Assembly: GCF_003940805.1 (NCBI RefSeq)
Contig: NZ_CP034328.1
Coordinates: forward strand, 1 to 64,000
DNA: 64,000 bases
DNA from: Tabrizicola piscis
Lineage (GTDB): Bacteria; Pseudomonadota; Alphaproteobacteria; Rhodobacterales; Rhodobacteraceae
Reading direction: 5' to 3'
Below, one piece after another: positions 53,169-63,905 of this stretch. Within the stretch, counting starts at the first letter, position 1. Each line of letters begins with the position of its first letter. The translations under genes and the position numbers were made by a program. The notes under the pieces are model-generated. The model worked only from the letters and a program-made list of their open reading frames with translations, searched no databases and was not told the origin of the DNA.

Positions 53169-54671
53169 ATGCTGTCATTGATCGACACCCGCCCGTTCCC
53201 CGCCCTGCCCGCCGCCTTCAACATGGCCGGGCATGTGCTGGCGGCTGGCCAGAGCAATCCGGGAAAACCGGCGCTGGTGATTCTGCACCCGGAGCGGGAT
53301 GAGGTTCTTTGCTTCGCAGACGTAAGCGCCCGGGTCAGGGGCTGCGCCACCGCGCTGTTGGGTATTGGGCTGCAGCCCGGCGACCGCGTGCTGATGCGGC
53401 TGGCCAATGGTCCGGCGTTTCCCATCGTGTTCCTTGGCGCCCTCTTTGCCGGTCTGGTGCCCGTCGCCACCTCCGCCGCGCTGACCGAGGGCGAGATTAC
53501 GCGGCTGGCGCTACGCGCGGACCCAAAGCTTGTCATCGCCAACCCGGGCATTCCCCTGCCCCGCCACCCTGCCCCGGTGATCGCCCCTGATTGCGCCGCT
53601 TGGGCCAGCCTGCCCCCGGCACCGCTGCATATGGGTGATCCGCACCGTGAGGGGTACATCGTCTTCACCTCAGGCTCATCGGGCGAGCCCGAGGCCGTGT
53701 CCCATGCCCATCGCGCCATCCTTGCGCGTCAGGCGATGCACGCCGCTTGGGAGGGCCTGATCCCGGATGACCGCCTGTTACACGCAGGCGCGCTCAACTG
53801 GACCTACACGCTGGGCACAGGCCTTTTGGACCCCTGGACGCTGGGTGCCACCGCCGTGATCCCCGCTGCCGGAACGCAGCCTACCGCCCTGCCCACGCTT
53901 TTGGCGCGGTCGCAGGCCACCATCTTCGCCGCCGCCCCGGGTGTCTTTCGCCAGATGCTGCGCGCGGGTCTTCCGGCCCTGCCCCACCTGCGCCATGCGC
54001 TGTCGGCGGGTGAGGCGCTGCCCCCCGCCTTGCGCGATGACTGGCAGCGCCAGACCGGAACTGCGGTGCATGAGGCGCTGGGGATGTCGGAGTTGTCCAC
54101 CTACATCTCGGGCGCGCCCCATCGCCCTGCGCCGCCCGGCACAGCCGGCTATGTCCAGCCCGGCCGCCTTGTCGCCTGCCTTGATGACAGCGGAAACCCC
54201 GTCCCCCGCAACACCCCCGGCGAACTTGCCGTCTCCACCGCCGATCCCGGTTTCATGCGGGGCTACCTCGGCCGCCCTCCACCGGAAGGCCCTTGGTTTC
54301 GCACGGGCGACGTCGTCACGATGTCGGACACCGGCGCAATCACCCACCTCGGCCGCAAGGATGACCTGATGAACGCGGGCGGCTTCCGCGTCTCACCGCT
54401 GGACATCGAGGCCGCCTTTCACGACCTTCCCGGTCTCACCACCTGCGCCGCAGCCGAGGTTGAGGTTGCCCCCGGCACAAGGATCATCGCGCTGTTTTAC
54501 GAAGGATCGTGCAGGATCGACGCCACCCTTCTGCACCAGCGCGCCGAACTTGCCCTTGCCCGCTGGAAGCAGCCAAGGCACTACCAGCACCTTGACTCGT
54601 TGCCGCGGACGGCCAATGGCAAACTGATCCGCCGCGCCCTTGGCCCGCTATTCCAGAGACCTGACCCATGA
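53169..54671 (+). CDS. Acyl-CoA synthetase, benzoate-CoA ligase-like, with altered P-loop
   Basis: 500-aa ANL-superfamily ligase. The P-loop reads YIVFTSGSSGEPEAVSHAHR (about 157-176), where the common PKG is PEA. Other motifs are intact: ALGMSELSTYISG, WFRTGDVV, GRKDDLMNAGGFRVSP and the catalytic Lys in RTANGKLIRR. The layout is like benzoate-CoA or acetyl-type ligases. It overlaps the DsbA-like gene (ATGA) and is divergent from the HTH-cupin regulator. The acid activated is unknown. Confidence 0.85.
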   Translation: MLSLIDTRPFPALPAAFNMAGHVLAAGQSNPGKPALVILHPERDEVLCFADVSARVRGCATALLGIGLQPGDRVLMRLANGPAFPIVFLGALFAGLVPVATSAALTEGEITRLALRADPKLVIANPGIPLPRHPAPVIAPDCAAWASLPPAPLHMGDPHREGYIVFTSGSSGEPEAVSHAHRAILARQAMHAAWEGLIPDDRLLHAGALNWTYTLGTGLLDPWTLGATAVIPAAGTQPTALPTLLARSQATIFAAAPGVFRQMLRAGLPALPHLRHALSAGEALPPALRDDWQRQTGTAVHEALGMSELSTYISGAPHRPAPPGTAGYVQPGRLVACLDDSGNPVPRNTPGELAVSTADPGFMRGYLGRPPPEGPWFRTGDVVTMSDTGAITHLGRKDDLMNAGGFRVSPLDIEAAFHDLPGLTTCAAAEVEVAPGTRIIALFYEGSCRIDATLLHQRAELALARWKQPRHYQHLDSLPRTANGKLIRRALGPLFQRPDP

Positions 54672-55315
54672 TCCGCCTTGATATCTTTTCAGATCCCGTC
54701 TGCCCGTGGTGCTTCATCGGCAAGGCCAATCTTGACCGCGCCCTGCAGGATCACCCGGTGAATCCCTTCGCGATCCAGTGGCATCCGTTCCAGCTGAACC
54801 CCGACCTGCCCCCGGAAGGCGTGGCCAAGCGCGCCTATCTTGAGGCGAAGTTTGGCGGTCCGGCCAAGGTCGATGCGATCCATGACCGCCTGCGCGAAGT
54901 TGCCCGCGCCGCTGGTGTGGACATGGACCCTGACATTCCCCAGCGGATGCCGAACACCCTGAACGCTCACCGCCTCATCCACTGGGCCGGGATCGAAGGT
55001 CTGCAGCCCGACATGGTCCACCGCCTGATGCGCGCCTACTGGACCGAAGGCCGCGATATCGGGGCGTTGGAAACCTTGGCCGACATCGCGGGTGAGGCTG
55101 GGATGGACCGGGCCGCCACCTTGCGCCTTCTGTCCTCGGACGCGGATGCCGAGGATATCGCCGCCCGCGACGCCGATGCCCGCGCCAAGGGGGTCAGCGC
55201 CGTGCCCACTTTCCTTGTGGCACAGCAATACGTCGTCTCGGGCGCGCAACCCCCTGACCTTTGGGCCAAGGTCATCACCGAACTGACGCCGCCTGCCGAG
55301 GGTCTGGTGAATTGA
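54668..55315 (+). CDS. DsbA family oxidoreductase, FrnE-like
   Basis: 215-aa thioredoxin-fold protein. The redox motif CPWC is at about residues 12-15 (FSDPVCPWCFIGKANLD), a helical insert fills the middle, and VSAVPTFLVAQQYVVSGAQP carries the cis-Pro loop (near residue 180). There is no signal peptide, so it is cytoplasmic like FrnE of the polyketide-associated DsbA group. It overlaps the ligase upstream and the MFS gene downstream (TTGA), which makes a three-gene operon. Confidence 0.88.
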   Translation: MIRLDIFSDPVCPWCFIGKANLDRALQDHPVNPFAIQWHPFQLNPDLPPEGVAKRAYLEAKFGGPAKVDAIHDRLREVARAAGVDMDPDIPQRMPNTLNAHRLIHWAGIEGLQPDMVHRLMRAYWTEGRDIGALETLADIAGEAGMDRAATLRLLSSDADAEDIAARDADARAKGVSAVPTFLVAQQYVVSGAQPPDLWAKVITELTPPAEGLVN

Positions 55316-56526
55316 CCGACACATCCGTTGTCCAAAAGCCGATCTCGCAGACGGAGTTCGTCGCGATCATCGCGATGCTGTTTGCCACCATCGCCATTTC
55401 TATTGACGCAATGCTGCCGGCCCTGCCCGACATCGCCGCCGCCCTGTCACCTGACGCCCCCAATGCCGCACAGCTGGTGGTGACAAGCTTTGTCTTCGGC
55501 ATGGGCATCGGCACCCTGTTCGCCGGGCCGTTGTCCGACGCCTTTGGCCGCAAGCGGGTGATCATGTTCGGGTCGGCCCTCTATGCCCTCGCCGCCTTGG
55601 CCTGCTATTTCGCCCCGACGCTGGAGCTTCTTCTGATCGCCCGCGTCGTGCAGGGGATCGGCTCTGCCGCCCCCAGAACCGTCTCCATCGCCATGGTGCG
55701 TGATCTGTTCAGCGGGCGCGACATGGCCCGGATCATGTCCTTTGCGATGCTGATCTTCACGGTCATTCCGGCCATCGCGCCACTGATGGGCCAAGGCATC
55801 ATCGCCATTGCCGACTGGCATGCGATTTTCCTTGCCTATATCGCCTTCTCGGCCATCACGATGCTTTGGATGGGCCTGCGCCAGCCTGAAACCTTGCCCG
55901 TCACGTCCCGCCGCCCCTTGCGGATGGCGACCCTGTGGTCCGCCACGAAAGAGCTTGGCCGCCACCGCGTCATCGTCATCTCCACCCTCGTGCAGGCGCT
56001 GACGCTGGGCGCGCTGTTTGCCACGCTGTCGTCGATGCATGGGATTTTCGAGCTGCGCTTTGACCGCGCCGAAACCTTCCCCCTCTGGTTTGCCTTCATC
56101 GCGGTCGGCTCCATGTCCGGCAGCCTGCTCAACAGCCGCATCGTGATGACCCTTGGCATGCGTCGGGTGATTACCGGCACCCTTGCCGCCCAGCTTGGGC
56201 TGACGGTGATCTGCCTTTTGACCATCGCAAGCGGCCTGATGCCTGAGGCGCTGGCTTTCCCGGCCCATCTGCTGTGGTCGATCGGGCTGTTCAGCATGAT
56301 GGGCCTGACGATGGGCAACCTGAACGCCCTCGCGATGGAGCCTGTGGGCCATATCGCCGGGCTTGCCGCTTCGGTCATCTCATGCCTTGCGACGGTGGGG
56401 TCGGTGCTGCTGGCGATCCCGGTCGGACTTGCGTTCAACGGCACGGTCCTGCCGCTGTTGGCGGGTGTTGCCGCGTTGCTGGCGGGGGCGCTGGCGCTGA
56501 TGCGCTACGGCCTGCCGGCGCGCTAA
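55312..56526 (+). CDS. MFS transporter, Bcr/CflA drug-resistance type
   Basis: 404 aa with about 12 membrane helices. Motif A is FAGPLSDAFGRKRVIMFGS (about 65-83), and TM1 has IDAMLPALPDIAAAL, typical of DHA1 Bcr/CflA efflux proteins. The start is TTG at 55312, overlapping the DsbA-like stop. A bicyclomycin-type exporter is the closest label, but native substrates of this group are mostly unknown. Its stop overlaps that of mfd, which runs the other way, by 3 nt. Confidence 0.87.
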   Translation: MTDTSVVQKPISQTEFVAIIAMLFATIAISIDAMLPALPDIAAALSPDAPNAAQLVVTSFVFGMGIGTLFAGPLSDAFGRKRVIMFGSALYALAALACYFAPTLELLLIARVVQGIGSAAPRTVSIAMVRDLFSGRDMARIMSFAMLIFTVIPAIAPLMGQGIIAIADWHAIFLAYIAFSAITMLWMGLRQPETLPVTSRRPLRMATLWSATKELGRHRVIVISTLVQALTLGALFATLSSMHGIFELRFDRAETFPLWFAFIAVGSMSGSLLNSRIVMTLGMRRVITGTLAAQLGLTVICLLTIASGLMPEALAFPAHLLWSIGLFSMMGLTMGNLNALAMEPVGHIAGLAASVISCLATVGSVLLAIPVGLAFNGTVLPLLAGVAALLAGALALMRYGLPAR

Positions 56527-59500
56527 GGCTTTTTCCCGGCCTTCACCACCGCGGCCAGATCGCGGGCGATGTTGAAGGCACCCTTGATCCGGTCGGCTTC
56601 GGTCTTCATCTCGCCTGTCAGGACGATCTTGTTGCCGTTGACCCGCGCGGCACCGCCTTGGGCCTTCAGGAAATCGACCAGCCCGGCGGGGTTGGCGAAC
56701 TTGTCGTTGTGAAACTGGATCGTCGCGCCCTTCGGCCCGGCGTCCAGCCGGGAGATTCCCGCCCTTTTGCACATCGCCTTGATCCGCACGATCAGCATCA
56801 GCGTGTTCACCTCCTTCGGCAGGGCACCGAAGCGGTCGATCAACTCGGCCGCGAACCCCTCAAGCTCCACCTTGGTGCCAAGCGACGACAGCCGCCGGTA
56901 AAGCCCCAGCCGAATGTCCAGATCGGGGATGTAGCTTTCCGGAATCATCACCGGCACGCCAAGGTTCAACTGCGGCGACCAGCCGTCATCAACCGTGGTC
57001 AGGCCCTGCAACTCTCCGGACTTGATCTTGGCAATCGTGTCTTCCAGCATCTGCTGGTAAAGCTCATAGCCGACCTCGCGGATATGGCCCGACTGTTCTT
57101 CGCCCAGCAGGTTGCCCGCCCCGCGCAGATCAAGGTCGTGGCTGGCAAGGTTGAACCCTGCGCCAAGACTGTCCAGACCGCCCAGCAGCCGCAGACGCTT
57201 CATCGCCTGCGGCGTCAGCGGCGCGCGGGGTTTGGTGGTAAGGTACGCATAGGCCCGCGTCTTGGACCGCCCCACCCGGCCGCGGATCTGGTAGAGTTGG
57301 CTGAGGCCAAACATATCCGCGCGGTGGACAATCATGGTGTTTGCGGTGGGAATATCCAGCCCGCTTTCAACAATGCTGGTCGCCACCAACACGTCATACT
57401 TGCCGTCATAGAACTGGTTCATCCGGTCATCCAGATCCCCCGCCGCCAATTGCCCATGCGCGATGACGTAAGACACCTCTGGCACATGGGTCTTCAGGAA
57501 ATCCTCAACCTCCGGCAGGTCGCTGATCCGGGGCACCACATAGAAGGACTGCCCGCCCCGGAACCGTTCGCGCAGCAGGGCCTCGCGGATGGTGATGGTG
57601 TCGAATTCGCTGACATAGGTGCGGATCGCCAGCCGGTCGACCGGGGGCGTGGCGATGATCGACAGGTCGCGCACCCCGGTAAGGGACAGTTGCAGCGTGC
57701 GGGGGATCGGCGTCGCCGTCAGGGTCAGGACGTGAACCTCTGACCGCATTTCCTTCAGCCGTTCCTTGTGCGTCACGCCAAAGTGCTGCTCTTCGTCGAT
57801 GATCAGCAGGCCGAGGTTCTTGAAGCTGATGCCCTTGGCCAGCAGGGCATGGGTGCCGACGACGATGTCCACGGATCCGTCACTGATTGCCGCCCGCGTG
57901 GCATTAGCATCCTTTGCGCTAACAAAGCGGGACAAGGGTCTGACGGATATCGGAAATCCCCGGAATCGCTCCGCAAAACTGCGATAGTGCTGGCGGGCAA
58001 GCAGCGTCGTCGGGCAGATCACCGCCACCTGCATGCCCGAAAGCGCCGCAACGAACGCCGCCCGCATCGCGACCTCGGTCTTGCCGAACCCCACGTCGCC
58101 CACGACGAGGCGGTCCATGGGCGAGCCCTTTTCCAGATCCGCCACCACATCGGCAATTGCGGCAAGCTGGTCATCCGTCTCCTGATAGGGGAACCGCGCG
58201 GCGAAAGCCTCCCAGATCGAATGCGGCGCCTCAAGGATCGGCGCATGGCGCAAGGCCCGTTCCGCCGCGATCCGCATCAGGCGGTCGGCGATCTCCTTGA
58301 TCCGCTCTTTAAGCTTGGCCTTCTTCGCCTGCCAGGCCCCACCACCGAGCCGATCAAGCAACCCCTCCTCATGGCCATAGCGAGACAAGAGCTCGATATT
58401 CTCCACCGGCAGGTAAAGCTTTGCGTTCTCGGCATATTCCAGCATCACGCAGGCATGGGGGGCACCAAGCGCGGTGATCGTCTCGATCCCCAGATAGCGC
58501 CCGACGCCGTGTTCGACATGGACCACAAGATCGCCGGGGCTAAGCGTGTCCACCTCACGCAGGAAGTTGTCGGCCTTGCGCTTGCGGCGGGGTTTGCCGA
58601 CCAGCCGGTCGCCCAGGACGTCCTGTTCGGAGATGACGGCAAGGCCGGGCGCGACAAAGCCCGCCTCCAGCGGCCAGACGACCAGGAACAACCCACCCTT
58701 CCCCTGTGGCACGGCGCGGAAATCGCCAATGTCGGTGACCCCGGCAACCCCGTTGTCAGCCAAAAGCCCGCGCAGCCGTTCCCGCGCGCCGTCCGACCAG
58801 CTGGCGATCACCACCTGCCCCGTCTTGGCCAGCACTTTGATGTGGTCCGCCAAAGCACCGAAAAGGTTCACCTTTTCCTGTTGGCGTTCTGGTGCGAAGC
58901 TGCGGCCCACCCTTGCCCCTGCGTCCAGAACCCCGGGCCCCGGGCTTTGCGGCAATGGGGAAAGCTGCACCACCCGGTGGCCCGCCACGGCAGCCTCCCA
59001 CCCGGGATCGTCAAGGTAAAGCTCACCCGGCGGCACGGGCTTGTAGACCGTATCGATCCGCCCCTTTGCCCCCATCGCCTCATGCCGGCTGTCGTAGCTG
59101 TCGTCGATCCCCTCCCAACGGGCCAACCGGGCCGGGGTCACCTGATCGTCAAGCATCACGGAGGCATCGGGCAGGTAGTCGAACAGCGTCTCAAGCCCGG
59201 TGTGGAAGAAGGGCAGCCAATGTTCCATCCCCTGATGCTTGCGGCCCGCGCTGACGGCCTCATACAGGGGGTCATCCGTGCCTGCCGCGCCGAAACTGAT
59301 GCGATAGTTCTGCCGGAAGCGCGCGATCGACCCTTCGTCAAGGATCACTTCGGACACTGCCGAAAACTCCACCCGTTTCAGCTTTTCAATCGTCCGCTGC
59401 GTTTCCGGGTCAAACCGCCGCGCGCCGTCCAGCACGTCACCGAAGAAATCAAGGCGGATCGGCCCCCCCGGCCCCGGCGGAAAGATATCCACGATGCCGC

Positions 59501-59969
59501 CGCGCAAGGCATAGTCGCCGGGTTCCGCAACCGTCGACACGGGCGAAAACCCCATCCGCGCCAGAAACTGCTTCAGCCGGGCCTCATCCACCCGCTCGCC
59601 CACCACCGCCCGAAACGACGCGCCGCGCACCACATCCCGCGCCGGAATGCGCTGGGTTGCTGCATTCAGCGTGGTCAGCAGCACGAAGGGAGCCGCCATC
59701 CCGTCCACCAAGGCAGCCAGGGTTGCCATCCGCCGCGCGGAAATCTCGGGGTTGGGGCTGACGCGGTCGTAGGGCAGGCAATCCCATGCCGGAAAGTCCA
59801 GCACCGCAACTTCCGGCGCAAGCACGGCAAGGGCCGCCCGCATCGCCTCGGCTCGTTTGTCATCGCGCGCGATGTGCAGAACCGGGCGCCCCCGCGCCAG
59901 TTCGCGGGACAGAAGCAAGGCGTCAAACCCTTCGGGCGCGCCGCCCAATATGATGCGCTCTGCGGTCAT
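56523..59969 (-). CDS. mfd: Transcription-repair coupling factor Mfd
   Basis: 1148 aa. The N-terminal UvrB-homology region (to about 350, with [17 protein letters not shown] and [10 protein letters not shown]) is followed by the RNA-polymerase-interacting domain ([20 protein letters not shown] near 480). The RecG-like SF2 motor has Walker [18 protein letters not shown] (near 625), DEEQHFGV and [15 protein letters not shown]. The C-terminal TRCF domain ends at GKKP. It removes stalled RNA polymerase at lesions and recruits UvrA. Convergent with the MFS gene with overlapping stops, leaving no room for a separate terminator. Confidence 0.97.
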   Translation of the reverse strand: MTAERIILGGAPEGFDALLLSRELARGRPVLHIARDDKRAEAMRAALAVLAPEVAVLDFPAWDCLPYDRVSPNPEISARRMATLAALVDGMAAPFVLLTTLNAATQRIPARDVVRGASFRAVVGERVDEARLKQFLARMGFSPVSTVAEPGDYALRGGIVDIFPPGPGGPIRLDFFGDVLDGARRFDPETQRTIEKLKRVEFSAVSEVILDEGSIARFRQNYRISFGAAGTDDPLYEAVSAGRKHQGMEHWLPFFHTGLETLFDYLPDASVMLDDQVTPARLARWEGIDDSYDSRHEAMGAKGRIDTVYKPVPPGELYLDDPGWEAAVAGHRVVQLSPLPQSPGPGVLDAGARVGRSFAPERQQEKVNLFGALADHIKVLAKTGQVVIASWSDGARERLRGLLADNGVAGVTDIGDFRAVPQGKGGLFLVVWPLEAGFVAPGLAVISEQDVLGDRLVGKPRRKRKADNFLREVDTLSPGDLVVHVEHGVGRYLGIETITALGAPHACVMLEYAENAKLYLPVENIELLSRYGHEEGLLDRLGGGAWQAKKAKLKERIKEIADRLMRIAAERALRHAPILEAPHSIWEAFAARFPYQETDDQLAAIADVVADLEKGSPMDRLVVGDVGFGKTEVAMRAAFVAALSGMQVAVICPTTLLARQHYRSFAERFRGFPISVRPLSRFVSAKDANATRAAISDGSVDIVVGTHALLAKGISFKNLGLLIIDEEQHFGVTHKERLKEMRSEVHVLTLTATPIPRTLQLSLTGVRDLSIIATPPVDRLAIRTYVSEFDTITIREALLRERFRGGQSFYVVPRISDLPEVEDFLKTHVPEVSYVIAHGQLAAGDLDDRMNQFYDGKYDVLVATSIVESGLDIPTANTMIVHRADMFGLSQLYQIRGRVGRSKTRAYAYLTTKPRAPLTPQAMKRLRLLGGLDSLGAGFNLASHDLDLRGAGNLLGEEQSGHIREVGYELYQQMLEDTIAKIKSGELQGLTTVDDGWSPQLNLGVPVMIPESYIPDLDIRLGLYRRLSSLGTKVELEGFAAELIDRFGALPKEVNTLMLIVRIKAMCKRAGISRLDAGPKGATIQFHNDKFANPAGLVDFLKAQGGAARVNGNKIVLTGEMKTEADRIKGAFNIARDLAAVVKAGKKP

Positions 59970-59978
59970 CTGTGGGGG

Positions 59979-60503
59979 TCAGTGCAGGATCGAGACGTTG
60001 ATGTTCTTCCAGGTGCCATACATGGCCGTGATAAAGATCGCCGCCATGCCGACAGATTGCGTCCAGCGCCGGTGAACGATCAGCCGCCGATGCAGCGCAG
60101 CCCCGGTGTTTTCCCCGGCCACGATCCGGCGGCAGACCCGCACGCTGAGCCAGACGACCAGTGTCAAAGGCGCCAGCAACAGGAAGACGGCCGCCGCAAA
60201 TTCGATCTCGTACACAAAGGCCAGCACCGCAAGCCCCGACAGCCAGAAACTGACCAGCGCCGTGACAACCAGCGCCCCGTGATCCACGACATGCAAAAGC
60301 CGCCCGGCATTGATCCTGACAAGGTCTTCCACGTCCTGCTGCGCCTGTCCGCCTTCGCGCCTTGCGCGCTGGATCAAGTCATGTGGTACGCCCAATACCC
60401 AGTGGCTTGTCGATGACCACAGCACAGCCAGCGCGATCCAGTACCAGAGATTCGAGAAGGACCGCATGTCGATCACTTCGAAAACCGTGTCAATCACGTC
60501 CAC
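59979..60503 (-). CDS. Conserved four-helix membrane protein (unknown function)
   Basis: 174 aa. It begins VDVIDTVFEVIDMRSFSNLW and has hydrophobic segments near 19-37, 78-95, 100-122 and 150-168. I recall close Rhodobacterales homologues labelled component of SufBCD complex, but I see no Fe-S motif and cannot verify that name, so I treat it as unknown. The GTG at 60503 is chosen (GGAAG about 9 nt upstream); the frame is open farther up but the residues there are low-complexity and basic. It is just upstream of mfd (9 nt) and divergent from hemB. Confidence 0.7.
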   Translation of the reverse strand: MDVIDTVFEVIDMRSFSNLWYWIALAVLWSSTSHWVLGVPHDLIQRARREGGQAQQDVEDLVRINAGRLLHVVDHGALVVTALVSFWLSGLAVLAFVYEIEFAAAVFLLLAPLTLVVWLSVRVCRRIVAGENTGAALHRRLIVHRRWTQSVGMAAIFITAMYGTWKNINVSILH

Positions 60504-60555
60504 CGGCCTGGTCTTCCTTTTCCACCGCACGCCGAATGGGCGTCTAGTCGCTTGA

Positions 60556-61665
<1,110 letters not shown>

Positions 61666-61671
61666 CCACGG

Positions 61672-63831
61672 TCAGTTGAACTGGGCCTGCACGGTGGCCG
61701 TAAGGTCGTTCAGCGAAAACGGCTTGGGAAGGAAGACCGAGTTCGGGATTCTTGCCCGATCTTCCGACAGCGCATCTTCGGCATAGCCTGATACGAAGAT
61801 CACCCGCACGTTCGGGCGATCTTTCAGCGCGTGGCGCACCCAGGATGGCCCATCCATCCCCGGCATGACCACGTCGGTCACAAAGACATCAATCTCCAGC
61901 GTCGGGTCTTCCAGCGTCTGCAGCGCCTCTTCGGCGGTGGCCGCCTCCAGTACGGTATAGCCGCGCAGGCGCAATGCCCGGCTGGCAAAAGCACGAACCG
62001 GGGCCTCATCCTCGACCAGCAGAACCACGCCTTCGCCCGGCTTGCCAAGCGGACGGCGCGCTTCGGGTTCGGGCGCGGGCAGGTCCACCCCCTCATACGT
62101 CGGGAAGTAGATCGAGAACGTGGTCCCTTTCCCAACTGTGGAATCGGCGAAGATGAAACCGCCCGATTGTTTGACGATCCCATACGCCATCGAAAGCCCA
62201 AGGCCCGTACCTTCGCCCACGCGCTTGGTTGTGAAGAATGGCTCAAAGATCTTCTGCAGGTTTTCCGGGGGGATGCCCGTCCCATGGTCGATGACCCTGA
62301 TCACCGAATAGTCCCCCGCAGGCACCACAGCCCGGTCGCGCCGAAGGTCTTCGATCAATGTCACCGGCTCGGTCTCGATCACGATGCTGCCCTTGTCAGG
62401 CATCGCATCCCGCGCATTGACGACAAGATTGATCAGCACCTGCTCCAACTGCCGCCGGTCGGCACGCACCGGACGCAAGGCCCTTTCCGCCCCACGCCCC
62501 AGATGCGCCAGTTTCAATCCGGCCCGTTCAACCACCAGCCGGTTCAGAAGATGCGTCAGGTCGGCCAGCACCTCCTCAAGGTCAAGCCGCTCGGGTTTCA
62601 GGGTCTGCTTGCGGGAAAACGCCAGAAGCTGCCCCACCAATGAGGCGGCGCGGTTGGCGTTCTGACGGATCTGTTCCAGATCCGCAAAGTCCGGCGCGTC
62701 GCGGCCATGCCGCAAGAGCAGCAGGTCACAATGCCCGGAAATCGCTGTCAAAAGGTTGTTGAAGTCATGGGCTATCCCACCAGCAAGCTGGCCGATCGCC
62801 TGCATCTTCTGGCTTTGGATGAACTGCGCCTCCAGCGTTTTCAGCCGGGTCGCATCGTTCAGGACGGCAAGGGCGCTGGTGCGGCCACCCTCGACAAAGC
62901 GGCGCAAGGTCACCTCGATGAAGCTTTCCTCGGGCCGGGTGCGCGCGCGCAAGACCTCGGTCCCGCCGGGAAGACGCCCCGCCACTACATCGCCCAGCCA
63001 GTCAGTGACCGGCCGCCCCAGACCTTCGAAAAGGTCGTGGAACATCAATGACCGCAACTCTCCTTGCAGCATGAGTTCCCGCGCCGCCCGGTTGGCACTG
63101 CGCAAGACGCCATCCGGTCCGAACATCATCAACGCTACCGGCACATCCTCCAGATCAGGCCCGCCCGCCTCCGCGCCCGCCTCGCAGGCTGGGCGGTATG
63201 GACCGCTGCTGTCCGGCCCGGCTGCCTTAGCCCGCGGGGCGTCGGAAGGCAGGGTGTCAGTCGCGTCGAACGCATCAACCCGCCACAGGAACCGGTCCCT
63301 GCCAGATCGGTGCACCGTCACTCGCAACAGGCCCCGATGTGTCGCCACATCCTCCCGCGCGGCACCATCGGCCGCTGCACGGGCCTGCAGCTTCATCAGC
63401 AGGGCCCCGGGCGTAAGGATGTTGCGCGACAGCGCTTCGACCAGGGACTGGCTGTCCGGGCCAAACCGATCCTCCGCCGCGCGGTTGCGCAGCACCACCC
63501 TGCCCTCCGGATCGGTCGAAAAGCATGCGGCTGTGTCATGGGCCACCAGACGAAAGGTGCGTTCCTGTTCCTGTCGGTCACGCGCGCGCCGGGTGGCCGC
63601 CAGCCCGCCCAGCAGGCCAGCCGCTGCGGCAAGCGTCAGGCCGGCAAATCCAGTGCCAGTCCAGAGGCCCGAGCCAGCCAGTGCCAGCGCGACCAGACCA
63701 AGCCCTGCCAGCCCCATTGCCACAAGCCTGAGGGGTGAGAACCCCGACACCAAAACGCCCGCCGACTGCGGGAAAGGTCTGCTGCCAAACAGGGTCACGT
63801 TCCCACCACTTATCCCACTGTCACTCGTCAC
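61672..63831 (-). CDS. cckA: Hybrid histidine kinase CckA, cell-cycle/CtrA phosphorelay
   Basis: 719 aa. Two N-terminal membrane helices (about 30-80) precede PAS-like regions (about 90-360). HisKA has the CckA-typical AIGQLAGGIAHDFNNLL (phospho-His near residue 390). HATPase has NLVVNARDAMP, DHGTGIP and EGTGLGLSM. The C-terminal receiver has Asp in FVTDVVMPGMDG (near 650). CckA phosphorylates ChpT and then CtrA; in Rhodobacterales this controls motility, gene-transfer agents and quorum-related traits. The start is GTG 63831; GTG 63798 is also possible. A TTAA-N7-TTAA box lies 22-36 nt upstream. Confidence 0.94.
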   Translation of the reverse strand: MTSDSGISGGNVTLFGSRPFPQSAGVLVSGFSPLRLVAMGLAGLGLVALALAGSGLWTGTGFAGLTLAAAAGLLGGLAATRRARDRQEQERTFRLVAHDTAACFSTDPEGRVVLRNRAAEDRFGPDSQSLVEALSRNILTPGALLMKLQARAAADGAAREDVATHRGLLRVTVHRSGRDRFLWRVDAFDATDTLPSDAPRAKAAGPDSSGPYRPACEAGAEAGGPDLEDVPVALMMFGPDGVLRSANRAARELMLQGELRSLMFHDLFEGLGRPVTDWLGDVVAGRLPGGTEVLRARTRPEESFIEVTLRRFVEGGRTSALAVLNDATRLKTLEAQFIQSQKMQAIGQLAGGIAHDFNNLLTAISGHCDLLLLRHGRDAPDFADLEQIRQNANRAASLVGQLLAFSRKQTLKPERLDLEEVLADLTHLLNRLVVERAGLKLAHLGRGAERALRPVRADRRQLEQVLINLVVNARDAMPDKGSIVIETEPVTLIEDLRRDRAVVPAGDYSVIRVIDHGTGIPPENLQKIFEPFFTTKRVGEGTGLGLSMAYGIVKQSGGFIFADSTVGKGTTFSIYFPTYEGVDLPAPEPEARRPLGKPGEGVVLLVEDEAPVRAFASRALRLRGYTVLEAATAEEALQTLEDPTLEIDVFVTDVVMPGMDGPSWVRHALKDRPNVRVIFVSGYAEDALSEDRARIPNSVFLPKPFSLNDLTATVQAQFN

Positions 63832-63852
63832 CGAAGCATCGCTTGCGAAAGG

Positions 63853-63867
63853 TTAATTCAACCTTAA
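63853..63867. promoter_or_regulatory. CtrA-type box upstream of cckA
   Basis: TTAATTCAACCTTAA is a perfect TTAA-N7-TTAA, the full CtrA recognition pattern known from Caulobacter and used across alphaproteobacteria. On the plus strand the second half continues as TTAACC. It lies 22 nt from the cckA start, close enough to overlap the promoter or leader. Confidence 0.5.
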
Positions 63868-63905
63868 CCGCTACGAGCTTGCGCGCAATGCGGGAGTAGG
63901 TTGGT

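Noticed and set aside
57768..60416. An 882-codon open frame on the plus strand opposite mfd
   Set aside because: It is the antisense shadow of a well-conserved gene in GC-rich DNA. Its translation is His/Arg/Gly/Pro-rich, with no domain pattern.
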